This document shows, piece after piece, positions 32,642 through 41,030 of a stretch of DNA of 48,069 bases. The DNA is from Lonepinella sp051851555 (GTDB taxonomy: Bacteria > Pseudomonadota > Gammaproteobacteria > Enterobacterales > Pasteurellaceae), in assembly GCF_051851555.1 (NCBI RefSeq), contig NZ_JBPDVH010000011.1, positions 1-48,069 on the forward strand, given 5' to 3'. The translations under genes were made by a program, and so were the position numbers. The notes below the pieces were generated by a model. It was not told the origin of the DNA. It saw only the letters and a program-made list of their open reading frames with translations, and did not search any database. Position 1 is the first letter of the stretch, and each line of letters starts with the position of its first letter.

Positions 32642-33403
32642 TTATCTAAAATACACCGCAATTCGTTGCTGATTAATGGTTTGAATATTCATTGGCATAT
32701 CATAAATTTGTGCTAACACCTCTGGGTGCATAATATCCTCGACAGGCCCTTGTTGCACCAAACACCCTTGTTTCATAGCGATAATATAGTCGGAATAACA
32801 AGAGGCAAAATTAATATCATGGATCACAATCACCACCGTTTTATTCAGTTCATCGGTCAGTTTCCGCAACACTTGCATAATCTGTACCGAATGTTTCATA
32901 TCTAAATTATTCAAGGGTTCATCAAGCAAAATATAATCGGTGTCCTGTGCTAAGGTCATGGCAATATAGGCCCGTTGCCGTTGTCCGCCACTGAGTTCAT
33001 CAATATATTGATGACGAATGTCCTGCAAATTCATATAACCAATAGCATTATCAATAAAAGTGCGGTCATTTTGAGTCAAGTTTCCTTTACTATAAGGAAA
33101 GCGCCCAAAGGCCACCAACTCTTCCACAGTTAAGCGTAAATTGATATGGTTGGATTGTTTTAATATCGACAACTGTTTGGCAATGTCACTACTCTTTTGT
33201 TGCGATAATGGAACATTATTTAACCGCACTTCGCCTTGATCTGGCGCAAGCAAACGGCTCATAATAGCCAATACGGTACTTTTTCCTGCGCCATTTGGCC
33301 CAATAAATGAAGTAATTTTGCCCTGTGGAATACTGACAGATACATTATCTACCACCTTTTTATTGCCATAGCTTTTACTGATCTGTTGAATTTCAATTGT
33401 CAT
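32642..33403 (-). CDS. Iron-siderophore ABC transporter ATP-binding protein
   Basis: 253-residue ATPase. Walker A is GPNGAGKST (35-43), the Q-loop is ILKQSNH, the signature LSGGQRQRA, Walker B YILLDEPLNNLD and the switch His in VIHDI. It is closest in type to FepC/CeuD/FatE. It lies 6 bp after the second permease gene and 25 bp before the binding protein. It powers import by the two permeases. Confidence 0.94.
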   Translation of the reverse strand: MTIEIQQISKSYGNKKVVDNVSVSIPQGKITSFIGPNGAGKSTVLAIMSRLLAPDQGEVRLNNVPLSQQKSSDIAKQLSILKQSNHINLRLTVEELVAFGRFPYSKGNLTQNDRTFIDNAIGYMNLQDIRHQYIDELSGGQRQRAYIAMTLAQDTDYILLDEPLNNLDMKHSVQIMQVLRKLTDELNKTVVIVIHDINFASCYSDYIIAMKQGCLVQQGPVEDIMHPEVLAQIYDMPMNIQTINQQRIAVYFR

Positions 33404-33409
33404 AACTCA

Positions 33410-34366
33410 TTACCATTTTTTCTGTGTTCGCAACAGCAAATAAATAAAATACACGCCACCGACAAAGTTAATAATAATACTTAAAGTGGTATTAAAGGTA
33501 AACACTTGCGACACCAAGACTTGCCCTATAATCAAGGTCACCACCGCCATTAACATGGCTGTTGGAATAAGAATTTTATGTTTAAATGTCGGCATAAATT
33601 CAAAGGTCACGTTCATCACCAATAAACCTAAAAAGGTGAGTGGCCCCACCAATGCAGTAGATACTGAGGTTAAAATGGCGACCAAAATCAACAAATGCCG
33701 AATAATTTTTTGATACGGCACACCTAAATTAATCGCTTGTTCACGTCCCAGTGCTAATACATCAAAATAACGCCAATAACGCATACTCACACCAATAGTG
33801 ATCAACAATATCACCATGGCTAACCATAAAATATCCAAATTCATGCGGTTAAAACTGGCAAAGCCAATATCTTGGGCGATCTGAAATTCATTGGGATCAA
33901 TCAACACTTCCATAAAGGTGGTTAAACTTTGGAAAAAGGTACCAAATACGATCCCAACTAATAACAAGAAAAACAGATTTTGTTGTTCTTGCTTAAATAA
34001 AATGCGGTACAACAACAGCGCAAACAACACCATAATGGCCGTTGAGCCAAGAAATAACAAGATCGGATCGACCGAAAGCAAGGTAGTAGAACCAAATAAA
34101 AAAATAATTAGGGTTTGAATCAATAAATAAAGAGAATCCAACCCTAACACACTGGGCGTCAAAATACGGTTATTCACGACCACTTGGAAAATCATGGTTG
34201 CTACCGCAATCGCTGCACCAGTGATCGCAATGGCAAGCACGCTCAAGGCACGATGATGTAGCGCATATTCCCAACGATTAGGCAAATTATAGCCAAGATA
34301 GGCGCAAACCGCTAACAGGGTGAGTATCACTAATAATATCAATTTTTGCCGATAATGGGTTTTCAT
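33410..34366 (-). CDS. Iron-siderophore ABC transporter permease 2 (FecCD family)
   Basis: 318-residue permease with about nine hydrophobic segments and FecCD landmarks (AIAVATMIFQVVVNNRILTPSVLGLDSLY; ALGREQAINLGVPYQ; GPLTFLGLLV). It forms a heterodimer with the permease encoded 10 bp upstream (CeuC/FatC type). Confidence 0.93.
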   Translation of the reverse strand: MKTHYRQKLILLVILTLLAVCAYLGYNLPNRWEYALHHRALSVLAIAITGAAIAVATMIFQVVVNNRILTPSVLGLDSLYLLIQTLIIFLFGSTTLLSVDPILLFLGSTAIMVLFALLLYRILFKQEQQNLFFLLLVGIVFGTFFQSLTTFMEVLIDPNEFQIAQDIGFASFNRMNLDILWLAMVILLITIGVSMRYWRYFDVLALGREQAINLGVPYQKIIRHLLILVAILTSVSTALVGPLTFLGLLVMNVTFEFMPTFKHKILIPTAMLMAVVTLIIGQVLVSQVFTFNTTLSIIINFVGGVYFIYLLLRTQKKW

Positions 34367-34376
34367 CTTTTCTCAC

Positions 34377-35330
34377 CTAACCCTGTCGATAACGTTTAAA
34401 TAGCAAAAGCAAGAAAATCGCACTACCAAACACCCCTACTACCGCATTAATCGACACTTCGTAAGGGTAAATGACCAAGCGGCCTAAAATATCACAGAAT
34501 AATACAAATACAGCGCCTAATAAGGCCGTATGCGACAGGATTTTTTTCAAATTATCGCCTAAATAAAGCGTTACCAAGTTCGGTACGATTAAGCCTAAAA
34601 AGGGAATGACACCTACCGATACAATAATAATAGAAGACACGGTAGCCACAATGGCCAAGCCTAAATACAGCACTTGTTGATAATTTAAGCCTAAGTTAGT
34701 GGCAAATTCTTCGCCCATGCCCACAATGGAAAAACGGTTAGCAAAAAGATAGGCTACGATTAAGGCCGGCAAACTAAAATACAGCATTTCATAACGCCCC
34801 GCCATCACAAGAGAAAAATCGCCTTGTAACCAACCCGCTAAGTTTTGTAACAAATCTTCTTTATAAGCAATAAAAGCGGTAATGGAACTAATAATATTAC
34901 CAAACATAATCCCCACAAGCGGGACGAAAATGCTGTCTTTAAATTTAAGACGGGACAAAATAGTCATAAACAACAACGTGCCTAAGAAAGAAACCGCAAT
35001 AGCGATCCCCGTTTTGAGTAACATCGAGGCAGAGGGGAACAATAAAATCGCAATTAAAATGCCTAATCGGGCACTGTCCATGGTGCCTGCAGTGGTTGGT
35101 GACACAAAACGATTACGACTTAATTGCTGCATCACAAGGCCGCAGATACTTAAAGCTGCCCCAGCAATCAGAATACTCACCAAACGAGGCACACGGCTGA
35201 TCGCAAAGATTTCCCATTGTTCTGGGTTAAAAGCCAATAATCCGCTAAGATTGACCGTGCTCACGCCAATAAACAGCGAGAGCAATGACAATAATATAAC
35301 CAGTAAACACAAATAACGGCGCTTGATCAA
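34377..35330 (-). CDS. Iron-siderophore ABC transporter permease 1 (FecCD family), TTG start
   Basis: 317-residue FecCD permease (CeuB/FatD type) with SICGLVMQQLSRNRFVSPTTAGTMDSA, MGEEFATNLGLNYQQ and GVIPFLGLIVPN. The start is TTG at 35330, supported by AAGGA at six-base spacing and by the lack of another Met before the first membrane span. It is the first gene of a four-gene operon (permease, permease, ATPase, binding protein) preceded by a Fur-like site. Confidence 0.93.
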   Translation of the reverse strand: MIKRRYLCLLVILLSLLSLFIGVSTVNLSGLLAFNPEQWEIFAISRVPRLVSILIAGAALSICGLVMQQLSRNRFVSPTTAGTMDSARLGILIAILLFPSASMLLKTGIAIAVSFLGTLLFMTILSRLKFKDSIFVPLVGIMFGNIISSITAFIAYKEDLLQNLAGWLQGDFSLVMAGRYEMLYFSLPALIVAYLFANRFSIVGMGEEFATNLGLNYQQVLYLGLAIVATVSSIIIVSVGVIPFLGLIVPNLVTLYLGDNLKKILSHTALLGAVFVLFCDILGRLVIYPYEVSINAVVGVFGSAIFLLLLFKRYRQG

Positions 35331-35356
35331 ATCTTATCCTTTCAATAATGCAGAAA

Positions 35357-35371
35357 AATGAGAATCATTCT
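35357..35371 (-). promoter_or_regulatory. Fur-like site upstream of the siderophore operon
   Basis: AATGAGAATCATTCT contains the perfect palindrome AGAAT-C-ATTCT and matches about 10 of 14 positions of the Fur 7-1-7 consensus. Two direct repeats TTAAGAATAGC (35374-35384 and 35388-35398) follow and may extend the binding region. It lies about 30-70 bp from the TTG start. Confidence 0.6.
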
Positions 35372-35417
35372 ATTTAAGAATAGCGTATTAAGAATAGCAT
35401 AGTTCCGTTTCTTTATC

Positions 35418-35461
35418 AAAAAAGTGCGGTGAAAATTCATGAAAATTTTACACCGCACTTT
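35418..35461 (-). terminator. Terminator of mepM formed by inverted uptake signals
   Basis: AAAGTGCGGTG and CACCGCACTTT form the base of a stem extended by AAAATT / AATTTT pairing, with a T run on the minus strand. Confidence 0.85.
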
Positions 35462-35467
35462 CTATGA

Positions 35468-36931
35468 CTAGAATTTCAGCAGTCGCTCGGCAGACTTGGC
35501 TTTGACTAAGAAATTCTTACGCTCCTTATCCCCCATACCTGAGTTCGTGCCAGGTAATTTCACGGTCATCGGGTTAACCGCACGGCCGTTAATATGGAAT
35601 TCATAATGTAAATGCGCCCCTGTTGAAATGCCTGTATTGCCTGATAATGCAATACGTTCCCCCCGTTTTAAGGACTGCCCTGCTCTGACTAAAGGCTTGC
35701 TTAAGTGCATGTACACGGTTTGATACACACGGCTATGTCGCACCACAATATAACGCCCTGCCCCACCCGCTTGGTAGGCGACTTTTTCCACCACCCCATC
35801 GGCTGGCAAAATCACGGGTGTCCCGATTGGCACCGCAAAATCCACCCCTTTATGTGGACGTACTCGCCCTGTCACTGGATGACGGCGAGCAGGATTAAAT
35901 GGTGATGAAATACGGGCTTGACGTTGTAAGGGCGTACGTGCAAAGCCTTTACCAATGGTTTCCCCTTGACGATTATAATAACGGCCGTTATCTGCTTGAA
36001 TCGCATAATAACTGGTGCCGTTATGAGTAATATGAATGGCGTCGACGTTCCCTTGACCCGTTAATTTATTATCCAAATATTCACGTGTTACCAACACAGC
36101 AAAGTTATCCCCTTTTGACAGTGAGGAAACGTTGACTTGCCATTGCAGTGCGGTGCTTAATTGGTTAATTTGGCGATTATCCAAGCCTAATTTATTTAGG
36201 CTAGCTCGCAATGATCCCTCAATTTTGCCTTTCAGCACATCTTTCTTCCAAATACTTTTCTTTTCTAGAATCTGACGTGCAAATTTACCTTTTTCTTTTA
36301 ATTCATAAATGCGTTCTTCTTTCTCGGAAACCAACCAATTTAAATATTCTAATTCATTTTCATTATCTAAAATCCAATAAATCTGTTGACCCGCTTTTAA
36401 GTTTTTTAACTCTGGATAACTGGCGATTAAAATTTGACTCGTTTCATCTTCCAAACCCGACATTTCCAACACATCTTTTAATTTATCGCCTCGCACCACG
36501 GTATAAGAAAATTGATCAGAAATACGTTTAGCTTGATCAGCGGCAGCTAACAAATCATCTACGGCATTTTGTGCATCTTCTGGCAATTTATCGCCAAGAT
36601 CCACTTGGTCTACTTCATCATCAATTCCTAACAGTTCATCATCATAGGAAGTGGCATCTATACTGCCTTGCTGATGATGGGTTTTCGCAGGTACTTGGGC
36701 ATTTTCTTCTGTTGAGGATGTCGTGGATTGCGTACTCGATTGGGTAGGCGTTAAGGCTTGATATTGACCATCAAGATTATCAGCCGGATCCAATGGGGTA
36801 TTTTCAGCGGTATGTTTTAAACTCAACAAGCCACCTATCACAAGACAAAACAATGCAACAAAGAAAATCATCGCTTTAATACGTGATTTTCTTTTGCGTC
36901 TATCTCTTGCTAATTTAACGTGCTGAGCCAC
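35468..36931 (-). CDS. mepM: Murein DD-endopeptidase MepM (M23 family)
   Basis: 487-residue peptidoglycan hydrolase that opens peptide cross-links to allow wall growth. It has a cytosolic basic N-terminus, a membrane anchor (AMIFFVALFCLVIGGLLSL, ~20-38), an acidic linker, a LysM/OapA-like segment (YTVVRGDKLKDVLEMSGL) and a C-terminal M23 domain. Zinc motifs H-x-x-x-D (PHKGVDFAVP) and H-x-H (GAHLHYEF) are intact. The linker is Thr/Ser/Asp-rich. Monocistronic; an inverted uptake-signal terminator follows. Confidence 0.93.
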   Translation of the reverse strand: MAQHVKLARDRRKRKSRIKAMIFFVALFCLVIGGLLSLKHTAENTPLDPADNLDGQYQALTPTQSSTQSTTSSTEENAQVPAKTHHQQGSIDATSYDDELLGIDDEVDQVDLGDKLPEDAQNAVDDLLAAADQAKRISDQFSYTVVRGDKLKDVLEMSGLEDETSQILIASYPELKNLKAGQQIYWILDNENELEYLNWLVSEKEERIYELKEKGKFARQILEKKSIWKKDVLKGKIEGSLRASLNKLGLDNRQINQLSTALQWQVNVSSLSKGDNFAVLVTREYLDNKLTGQGNVDAIHITHNGTSYYAIQADNGRYYNRQGETIGKGFARTPLQRQARISSPFNPARRHPVTGRVRPHKGVDFAVPIGTPVILPADGVVEKVAYQAGGAGRYIVVRHSRVYQTVYMHLSKPLVRAGQSLKRGERIALSGNTGISTGAHLHYEFHINGRAVNPMTVKLPGTNSGMGDKERKNFLVKAKSAERLLKF

Positions 36932-36985
36932 TTTATCATCCTAATTGAAAACTGTATGCTTATGACAAAAGAAAGGTGAAAAAAT

Positions 36986-37261
36986 TCACTGTTTGCCTTG
37001 ATTTTTATGTTGTGCTAACAAATTTTCTGGCATCGGTGGCATCTGTAAATAATAACCTTGCTGTTGAATCTGTGTTAGCACGTCTTGCTTATCTGCTTGC
37101 GCCAAGGATTGACGGCCCATCAAGTTAAATAACATCACAAAAATCGGTGGCCCAAATAATTGACGTAAGCTATCTGGCACGGCATCAAATTTATCTCGCT
37201 TTTCCACATAAAGATACATTCCATCTTTTTTCTTGCTTTTATAAATAGCGCACAACATCAT
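36986..37261 (-). CDS. ycgL: YcgL family protein
   Basis: 91-residue conserved protein matching E. coli YcgL along its length (CAIYKSKKKDGMYLYVEKRD; LMGRQSLAQAD; QQGYYLQMPPMPENLL). AAGGAAAAA precedes a double ATG. Biochemical role unknown. Divergent from sfsA. Confidence 0.9.
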   Translation of the reverse strand: MMLCAIYKSKKKDGMYLYVEKRDKFDAVPDSLRQLFGPPIFVMLFNLMGRQSLAQADKQDVLTQIQQQGYYLQMPPMPENLLAQHKNQGKQ

Positions 37262-37337
37262 TTTTTCCTTTCAATTTAACGCTTGAGAGAATAGCAGAAA
37301 TCATTACAATGTACAGAAAAAATTATAAGGAAATCAC

Positions 37338-38054
37338 ATGCAGCTCCCATTATTACAATTCGCCAAACTGATCAAACGTTATAAACGCTTTTTAACCGAC
37401 ATTGAATTGCCGAATGGCGACGTAATCACCATTCATTGTGCTAACACGGGCGCCATGACAGGTTGTGGCGAAAAAAATGACATCGTTTGGTATTCTGACT
37501 CTGGCAGTACCACCCGAAAATACCCCCAATCTTGGGAAATTACCCAGTTAAAAAATGGCCAACTCGTTTGCATTAACACCCATCGTTCAAATCAATTAGT
37601 GTTTGAGGCATTGCAACAGAAACAAATTAAAGAATTGGCCGCTTACGATCAGATTTTGCCCGAAGTCAAATATGGTGAAGAAAATAGCCGTATTGATTTC
37701 TTGCTCAAAGGCGAAGGCTTGCCCGATTGTTATGTGGAAGTCAAATCCATTACCTTGGTAAAAAACAACATTGGCATGTTCCCCGATGCCGTCACCACTC
37801 GAGGGCAAAAACATTTACGCGAATTGCTCGCCATGAAAAAACAAGGCCACCGAGCCGTGGTGTTATTTGCTGGATTACATAATGGTTTTGATTGTTTTAA
37901 AATCGCCGACTATGTGGATCCAGAATATGATCGATTATTAAAAGAAGTAACCGCACAAGGCGTCGAAGCCTATGCTTATGCGGGTGAATTTGATATTTCT
38001 CAAGGTATTCCCACCGCACTTCGCTTAACTCATGCGGTGAATTGGATCGAATAA
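37338..38054 (+). CDS. sfsA: SfsA family DNA-binding protein
   Basis: 238-residue SfsA protein, first described as a maltose/sugar-fermentation stimulator. The N-terminal OB-like part has KRYKRFLTDIELPNG and CANTGAMTGC. The C-terminal half has a PD-(D/E)XK-like core (RIDFLL...CYVEVKSITL), with D and E-x-K positions retained, so nuclease activity is possible but unproven. AAGGA lies seven bases before the ATG. Monocistronic. Confidence 0.93.
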   Translation: MQLPLLQFAKLIKRYKRFLTDIELPNGDVITIHCANTGAMTGCGEKNDIVWYSDSGSTTRKYPQSWEITQLKNGQLVCINTHRSNQLVFEALQQKQIKELAAYDQILPEVKYGEENSRIDFLLKGEGLPDCYVEVKSITLVKNNIGMFPDAVTTRGQKHLRELLAMKKQGHRAVVLFAGLHNGFDCFKIADYVDPEYDRLLKEVTAQGVEAYAYAGEFDISQGIPTALRLTHAVNWIE

Positions 38055-38098
38055 AGCCAAAAAATATTATTTTTTTGATAATTATTCGTATTTATTGC

Positions 38099-38127
38099 TT
38101 GACAGTCTATTTGAGAATAGGTATCAT
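38099..38127 (+). promoter_or_regulatory. Strong promoter with Fur box for a small RNA
   Basis: TTGACA (38099-38104) and TATCAT (38122-38127) are exactly 17 bp apart. TGAGAATAGGTATCA (38112-38126), lying between and over the -10, matches 11 of 14 positions of the Fur consensus TGATAAT-N-ATTATCA. Confidence 0.75.
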
Positions 38128-38133
38128 TCACTC

Positions 38134-38204
38134 ATTCAAACAATAATTAGATAATCACTCCATCATTTTACGCCACTCACCCCCACAGAGAGTGGCGTTT
38201 TTTT
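38134..38204 (+). ncRNA. Candidate Fur-repressed small RNA (HrrF/RyhB-like role)
   Basis: A ~71-nt transcript is predicted from the Fur-box promoter to a terminator hairpin CGCCACTC / GAGTGGCG (38171-38178, 38190-38197) followed by seven T. There is no ORF. The unstructured AT-rich 5' part (AACAATAATTAGATAATCACTCC) could bind Hfq and pair with mRNAs. Fur-repressed sRNAs of this size are known in Pasteurellaceae, for example HrrF in Haemophilus influenzae. I cannot confirm homology by alignment. Confidence 0.65.
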
Positions 38205-38312
38205 ATCTATATAGTGTCATTCTAATTATTGACTTAGGCAAAAATAGAATGTAGAAAAGAATAATCTTGATTTTTGATCAAGTACACCGCATAATGGATC
38301 TATAACTTACGG

Positions 38313-38430
38313 AGACCCAATGAAATTGATCGTAAGACGACTCAAATTTGAGTAAGGTGCGATGCCTTGATGAGTATTTTCGGGATCTATCAAAAATAAT
38401 GGAAAAAGGATACTTAAGGTATCCTTTTTT
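38313..38430 (+). ncRNA. Second candidate small RNA or short leader transcript
   Basis: Directly after the Fur-box sRNA there is a possible -10 (TATAAC, 38301-38306) with a CTTGAT-N5-ATCAAG palindrome centred at 38274. The unit ends in a terminator (GGATAC / GTATCC, 38408-38424, six T), and no gene follows on this strand. The RNA contains ACTCAAATTTGAGT, a perfect palindrome. It also contains an 11-codon ORF (MKLIVRRLKFE, ATG at 38320) with GGAG 5 bases upstream; this site is retained only if transcription starts before about 38309. So it may be a small RNA, a short peptide gene, or both. Confidence 0.4.
38403..38430. terminator. Bidirectional terminator between the sRNA unit and kdsA
   Basis: AAAAAGGATAC-TTAAG-GTATCCTTTTTT has A and T runs on both flanks, so it serves the plus-strand RNA and the minus-strand kdsA operon. 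Confidence 0.85.
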
Positions 38431-38451
38431 CTTGGGTATTTTTACAAAAAA

Positions 38452-39306
38452 TCAATTCGCCGTATCCAACACTGGAAAGGATTTCACCAAATCATCTACC
38501 GCTTTCATTTGGCTTACAAACCCTTCTAACGCCGTTAATGGCAAGGCGGATGGACCATCACATTTAGCTTGATTTGGATTTGGATGAGCCTCTAAGAATA
38601 AACCCGCAATACAAATCGCTAATCCTGCACGAGCGAGTTCCGTCACTTGTTCACGGCGACCACCTGAGGCGGCACCAAATGGATCACGACATTGTAACGA
38701 ATGGGTCACATCAAAAATCACTGGGCTACCGTTAGTGGCTTTTTTCATCACGCCAAAACCGAGCATATCCACCACGAGATTGTCGTAACCAAAATTAGAA
38801 CCCCGATCACATAAAATCACGTTATCATTCCCACATTCTGCGATTTTTTCTACAATATTGCCCATTTGACCGGGGCTTAAAAATTGTGGCTTTTTCACAT
38901 TAATTACGGCACCCGTGTGTGCCATGGCTTCCACGAGATCTGTTTGACGTGCCAAAAAGGCAGGTAACTGGATCACATCGACCACGTCCGCTACCGGTTG
39001 ACATTGGTAAATTTCGTGTACATCGGTGATAATCTTCACGCCGAATTGTTGTTTTAATTCTTGGAAAATTTTCAAGCCCTCGTCCATCCCTGGCCCACGG
39101 TAAGAATGAATCGAAGAACGGTTGGCTTTGTCAAACGAGGCTTTAAATACATAAGGCACACCTAATTTTTGCGTAACCTCCACATAGCGTTCACATACTT
39201 GCATCGCCATATCTCGGCTTTCTAACACATTCATGCCACCAAATAATACAAATGGCTTATTGTTGGCCACATCAAGATGGCCAATTTTTACGATTTTGTC
39301 TGTCAT
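38452..39306 (-). CDS. kdsA: KDO-8-phosphate synthase
   Basis: Condenses phosphoenolpyruvate and arabinose-5-phosphate to KDO-8-phosphate for the lipid A core. 284 residues, full length, with FKASFDKANRSSIHSYRGPG, the metal-independent-type IVEKIAECGN and DVTHSLQ. AAGGA lies seven bases before the ATG. It is the last gene of the prfA..kdsA operon, 9 bp after sirB1. Confidence 0.97.
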   Translation of the reverse strand: MTDKIVKIGHLDVANNKPFVLFGGMNVLESRDMAMQVCERYVEVTQKLGVPYVFKASFDKANRSSIHSYRGPGMDEGLKIFQELKQQFGVKIITDVHEIYQCQPVADVVDVIQLPAFLARQTDLVEAMAHTGAVINVKKPQFLSPGQMGNIVEKIAECGNDNVILCDRGSNFGYDNLVVDMLGFGVMKKATNGSPVIFDVTHSLQCRDPFGAASGGRREQVTELARAGLAICIAGLFLEAHPNPNQAKCDGPSALPLTALEGFVSQMKAVDDLVKSFPVLDTAN

Positions 39307-39315
39307 ACTATTTCC

Positions 39316-40158
39316 TTAGTGTAATAAATCATTATGTAATTCTTTTTTAATATCTGGGAGTTGTGCCATTAACATAAAAGCGGTCGGATCCTCTGGACAT
39401 TGTTCAATAAAATATTGCAAATCCTCTACTGCGGCATGATATGCACCCATTTGCGCTAACACCAAGCCCCGATCCCGCCGTTCATAGGGTTCAAATTTTT
39501 GTGCCTCAAGATGGGGTTGCACTAAACGGCGATAAGCATAACGATCTAAGCGGCTATTAATATATTTTAATGCCGCATCATTATGTTCTTCCCGAATTAA
39601 ACAGCCTTTAGCTAATTGCGCAAAACGCTCCCGCAAGGCGTCATCATCGGCTACCGCCAAATCTTCTTGGGCAATGGTTGCCCCAAAGCCAAATGCCCCC
39701 TCGTACAATTTTTGCAAATCCTGTTGACTTAAATATTTGCCGTCCCATGGGTCAATAAAGGCCACTTGATCCGCCACATCAGCACGCAAAATTAACTGCG
39801 TGGGGAACATCACGGGATACAACGGCAAATCCAATTTATCCGCTAAATATAACAAAATGCAGCCCAAGCTCACTGGCATACCACGGTGTGAACGCAGTAC
39901 ATAACTTAAATATAAATTTTCCGTATGAAAATATTCTTGCGGATCGCAAGCAAAGCCCCAATTACCATACATTAATTGCAATAACTGGTGGATTTTTTCT
40001 TTTACATCCGCCTCTGCGGGAATGACTTTGCGTGCTTTGCGAACCAAACCGCCCATCAGTGAACGAATGGTTCGTAAATCCTCACCCTCATCTTCGGTGG
40101 TAATTAAATAGAAACTTTCCATTTCCAAATACAGGGCTTGTTTAATACCTAATTTCAT
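39316..40158 (-). CDS. sirB1: SirB1/YchA family transglutaminase-like TPR protein
   Basis: 280 residues from ATG 40158, which overlaps the prmC stop (ATGA). The frame continues upstream to 40269, but only inside prmC. It contains a transglutaminase-like domain (HRGMPVSLGCILLYLADKL; DPWDGKYL) and a C-terminal TPR-like region (RRDRGLVLAQMGAYHAAVEDLQYF). Biochemical role unclear. Its place between prmC and kdsA matches E. coli, but sirB2 is absent here. Confidence 0.9.
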   Translation of the reverse strand: MKLGIKQALYLEMESFYLITTEDEGEDLRTIRSLMGGLVRKARKVIPAEADVKEKIHQLLQLMYGNWGFACDPQEYFHTENLYLSYVLRSHRGMPVSLGCILLYLADKLDLPLYPVMFPTQLILRADVADQVAFIDPWDGKYLSQQDLQKLYEGAFGFGATIAQEDLAVADDDALRERFAQLAKGCLIREEHNDAALKYINSRLDRYAYRRLVQPHLEAQKFEPYERRDRGLVLAQMGAYHAAVEDLQYFIEQCPEDPTAFMLMAQLPDIKKELHNDLLH

Positions 40159-41030
40159 TTTAACCTTGCCAATGTTACTCGTTCGTGACCGCCATAATCT
40201 TTGACTGTCACCACATTTTGCCATAATTTTTCCACAAAAAATGACCGCACTTTTTCGCCTTGCTGCCAACCATGTTCAAGCAATAATGCGCCATTCGGCT
40301 GCAAAAACTGTGGTGCATTTTCAATGATTTTTTGTAAATCCGCATAGCCTTGTTGCTCTGCCACTAATGCCGTCAAGGGTTCAAATCGTACATCGCCTTG
40401 TTGTAAATGAACATCTTGCGCATCAATATAAGGCGGATTGCTGACAATAATATCAAACCGTTCTGCTATCTTTTCAAACCATGCACTTTGCTTAAATTCC
40501 ACCTCAAGCAAATCATGGCGAACCGCATTTTTATGCGCAAATTCAACGGCCCCCTGAATAAGATCCACGCCTAAAATCCGACATTTTGCACCGCACTTTT
40601 TAAGCTCATTAGCCAATGCCAACGCAATCGCCCCCGTTCCCGTGCCTAAATCCAAAATCGACACATTGCCGTTTTGTTGTATTTTTTCTTCAGCAATCGT
40701 TAACGCTTGTTCCACCAAAATTTCCGTATCTGGACGGGGAATTAAGGTATCAGGCGATACGTTCAATCTTAACGACCAAAATTCTGTTTCGCCTAAAATA
40801 TACGCTATGGGTTCGCCTTTGGCTCGGCGTTGTAAAAGTGCGGTGAGTTTTTGCTGATTTTCTTCGCTTAAGCTACGATCATCAAATGCCATTAACTGCG
40901 ATTTGCTTAATCCTGTTACCGCTTGCAATAATAAATAGCTGTCGACTTTGGCGTTTAAATAAGGATCGTTGATAAGATTTTCGGTTAAAAATTGCTGAGC
41001 ATAGGCGATCCCTTGGGCAATATTCATCAT
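40155..41030 (-). CDS. prmC: Release factor glutamine methyltransferase PrmC (HemK)
   Basis: SAM-dependent N5-glutamine methyltransferase that modifies the GGQ glutamine of release factors RF1 and RF2. 291 residues, with an N-terminal helical substrate domain, SAM motif DLGTGTGAIALALA and catalytic NPPY (IVSNPPYID). The operon also encodes its substrate RF1 (prfA), though now separated from it by three genes. The start overlaps the RDD stop by one base. Confidence 0.96.
   Translation of the reverse strand: MMNIAQGIAYAQQFLTENLINDPYLNAKVDSYLLLQAVTGLSKSQLMAFDDRSLSEENQQKLTALLQRRAKGEPIAYILGETEFWSLRLNVSPDTLIPRPDTEILVEQALTIAEEKIQQNGNVSILDLGTGTGAIALALANELKKCGAKCRILGVDLIQGAVEFAHKNAVRHDLLEVEFKQSAWFEKIAERFDIIVSNPPYIDAQDVHLQQGDVRFEPLTALVAEQQGYADLQKIIENAPQFLQPNGALLLEHGWQQGEKVRSFFVEKLWQNVVTVKDYGGHERVTLARLK

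Noticed and set aside
36211..36531. 106-codon plus-strand frame inside mepM
   Set aside because: Antisense shadow of the mepM linker and LysM-like region, with no ribosome site.
38267..38281. FNR box upstream of the second sRNA candidate
   Set aside because: The half-sites TTGAT and ATCAA are separated by five bases instead of the required four, so I treat it only as a palindrome.
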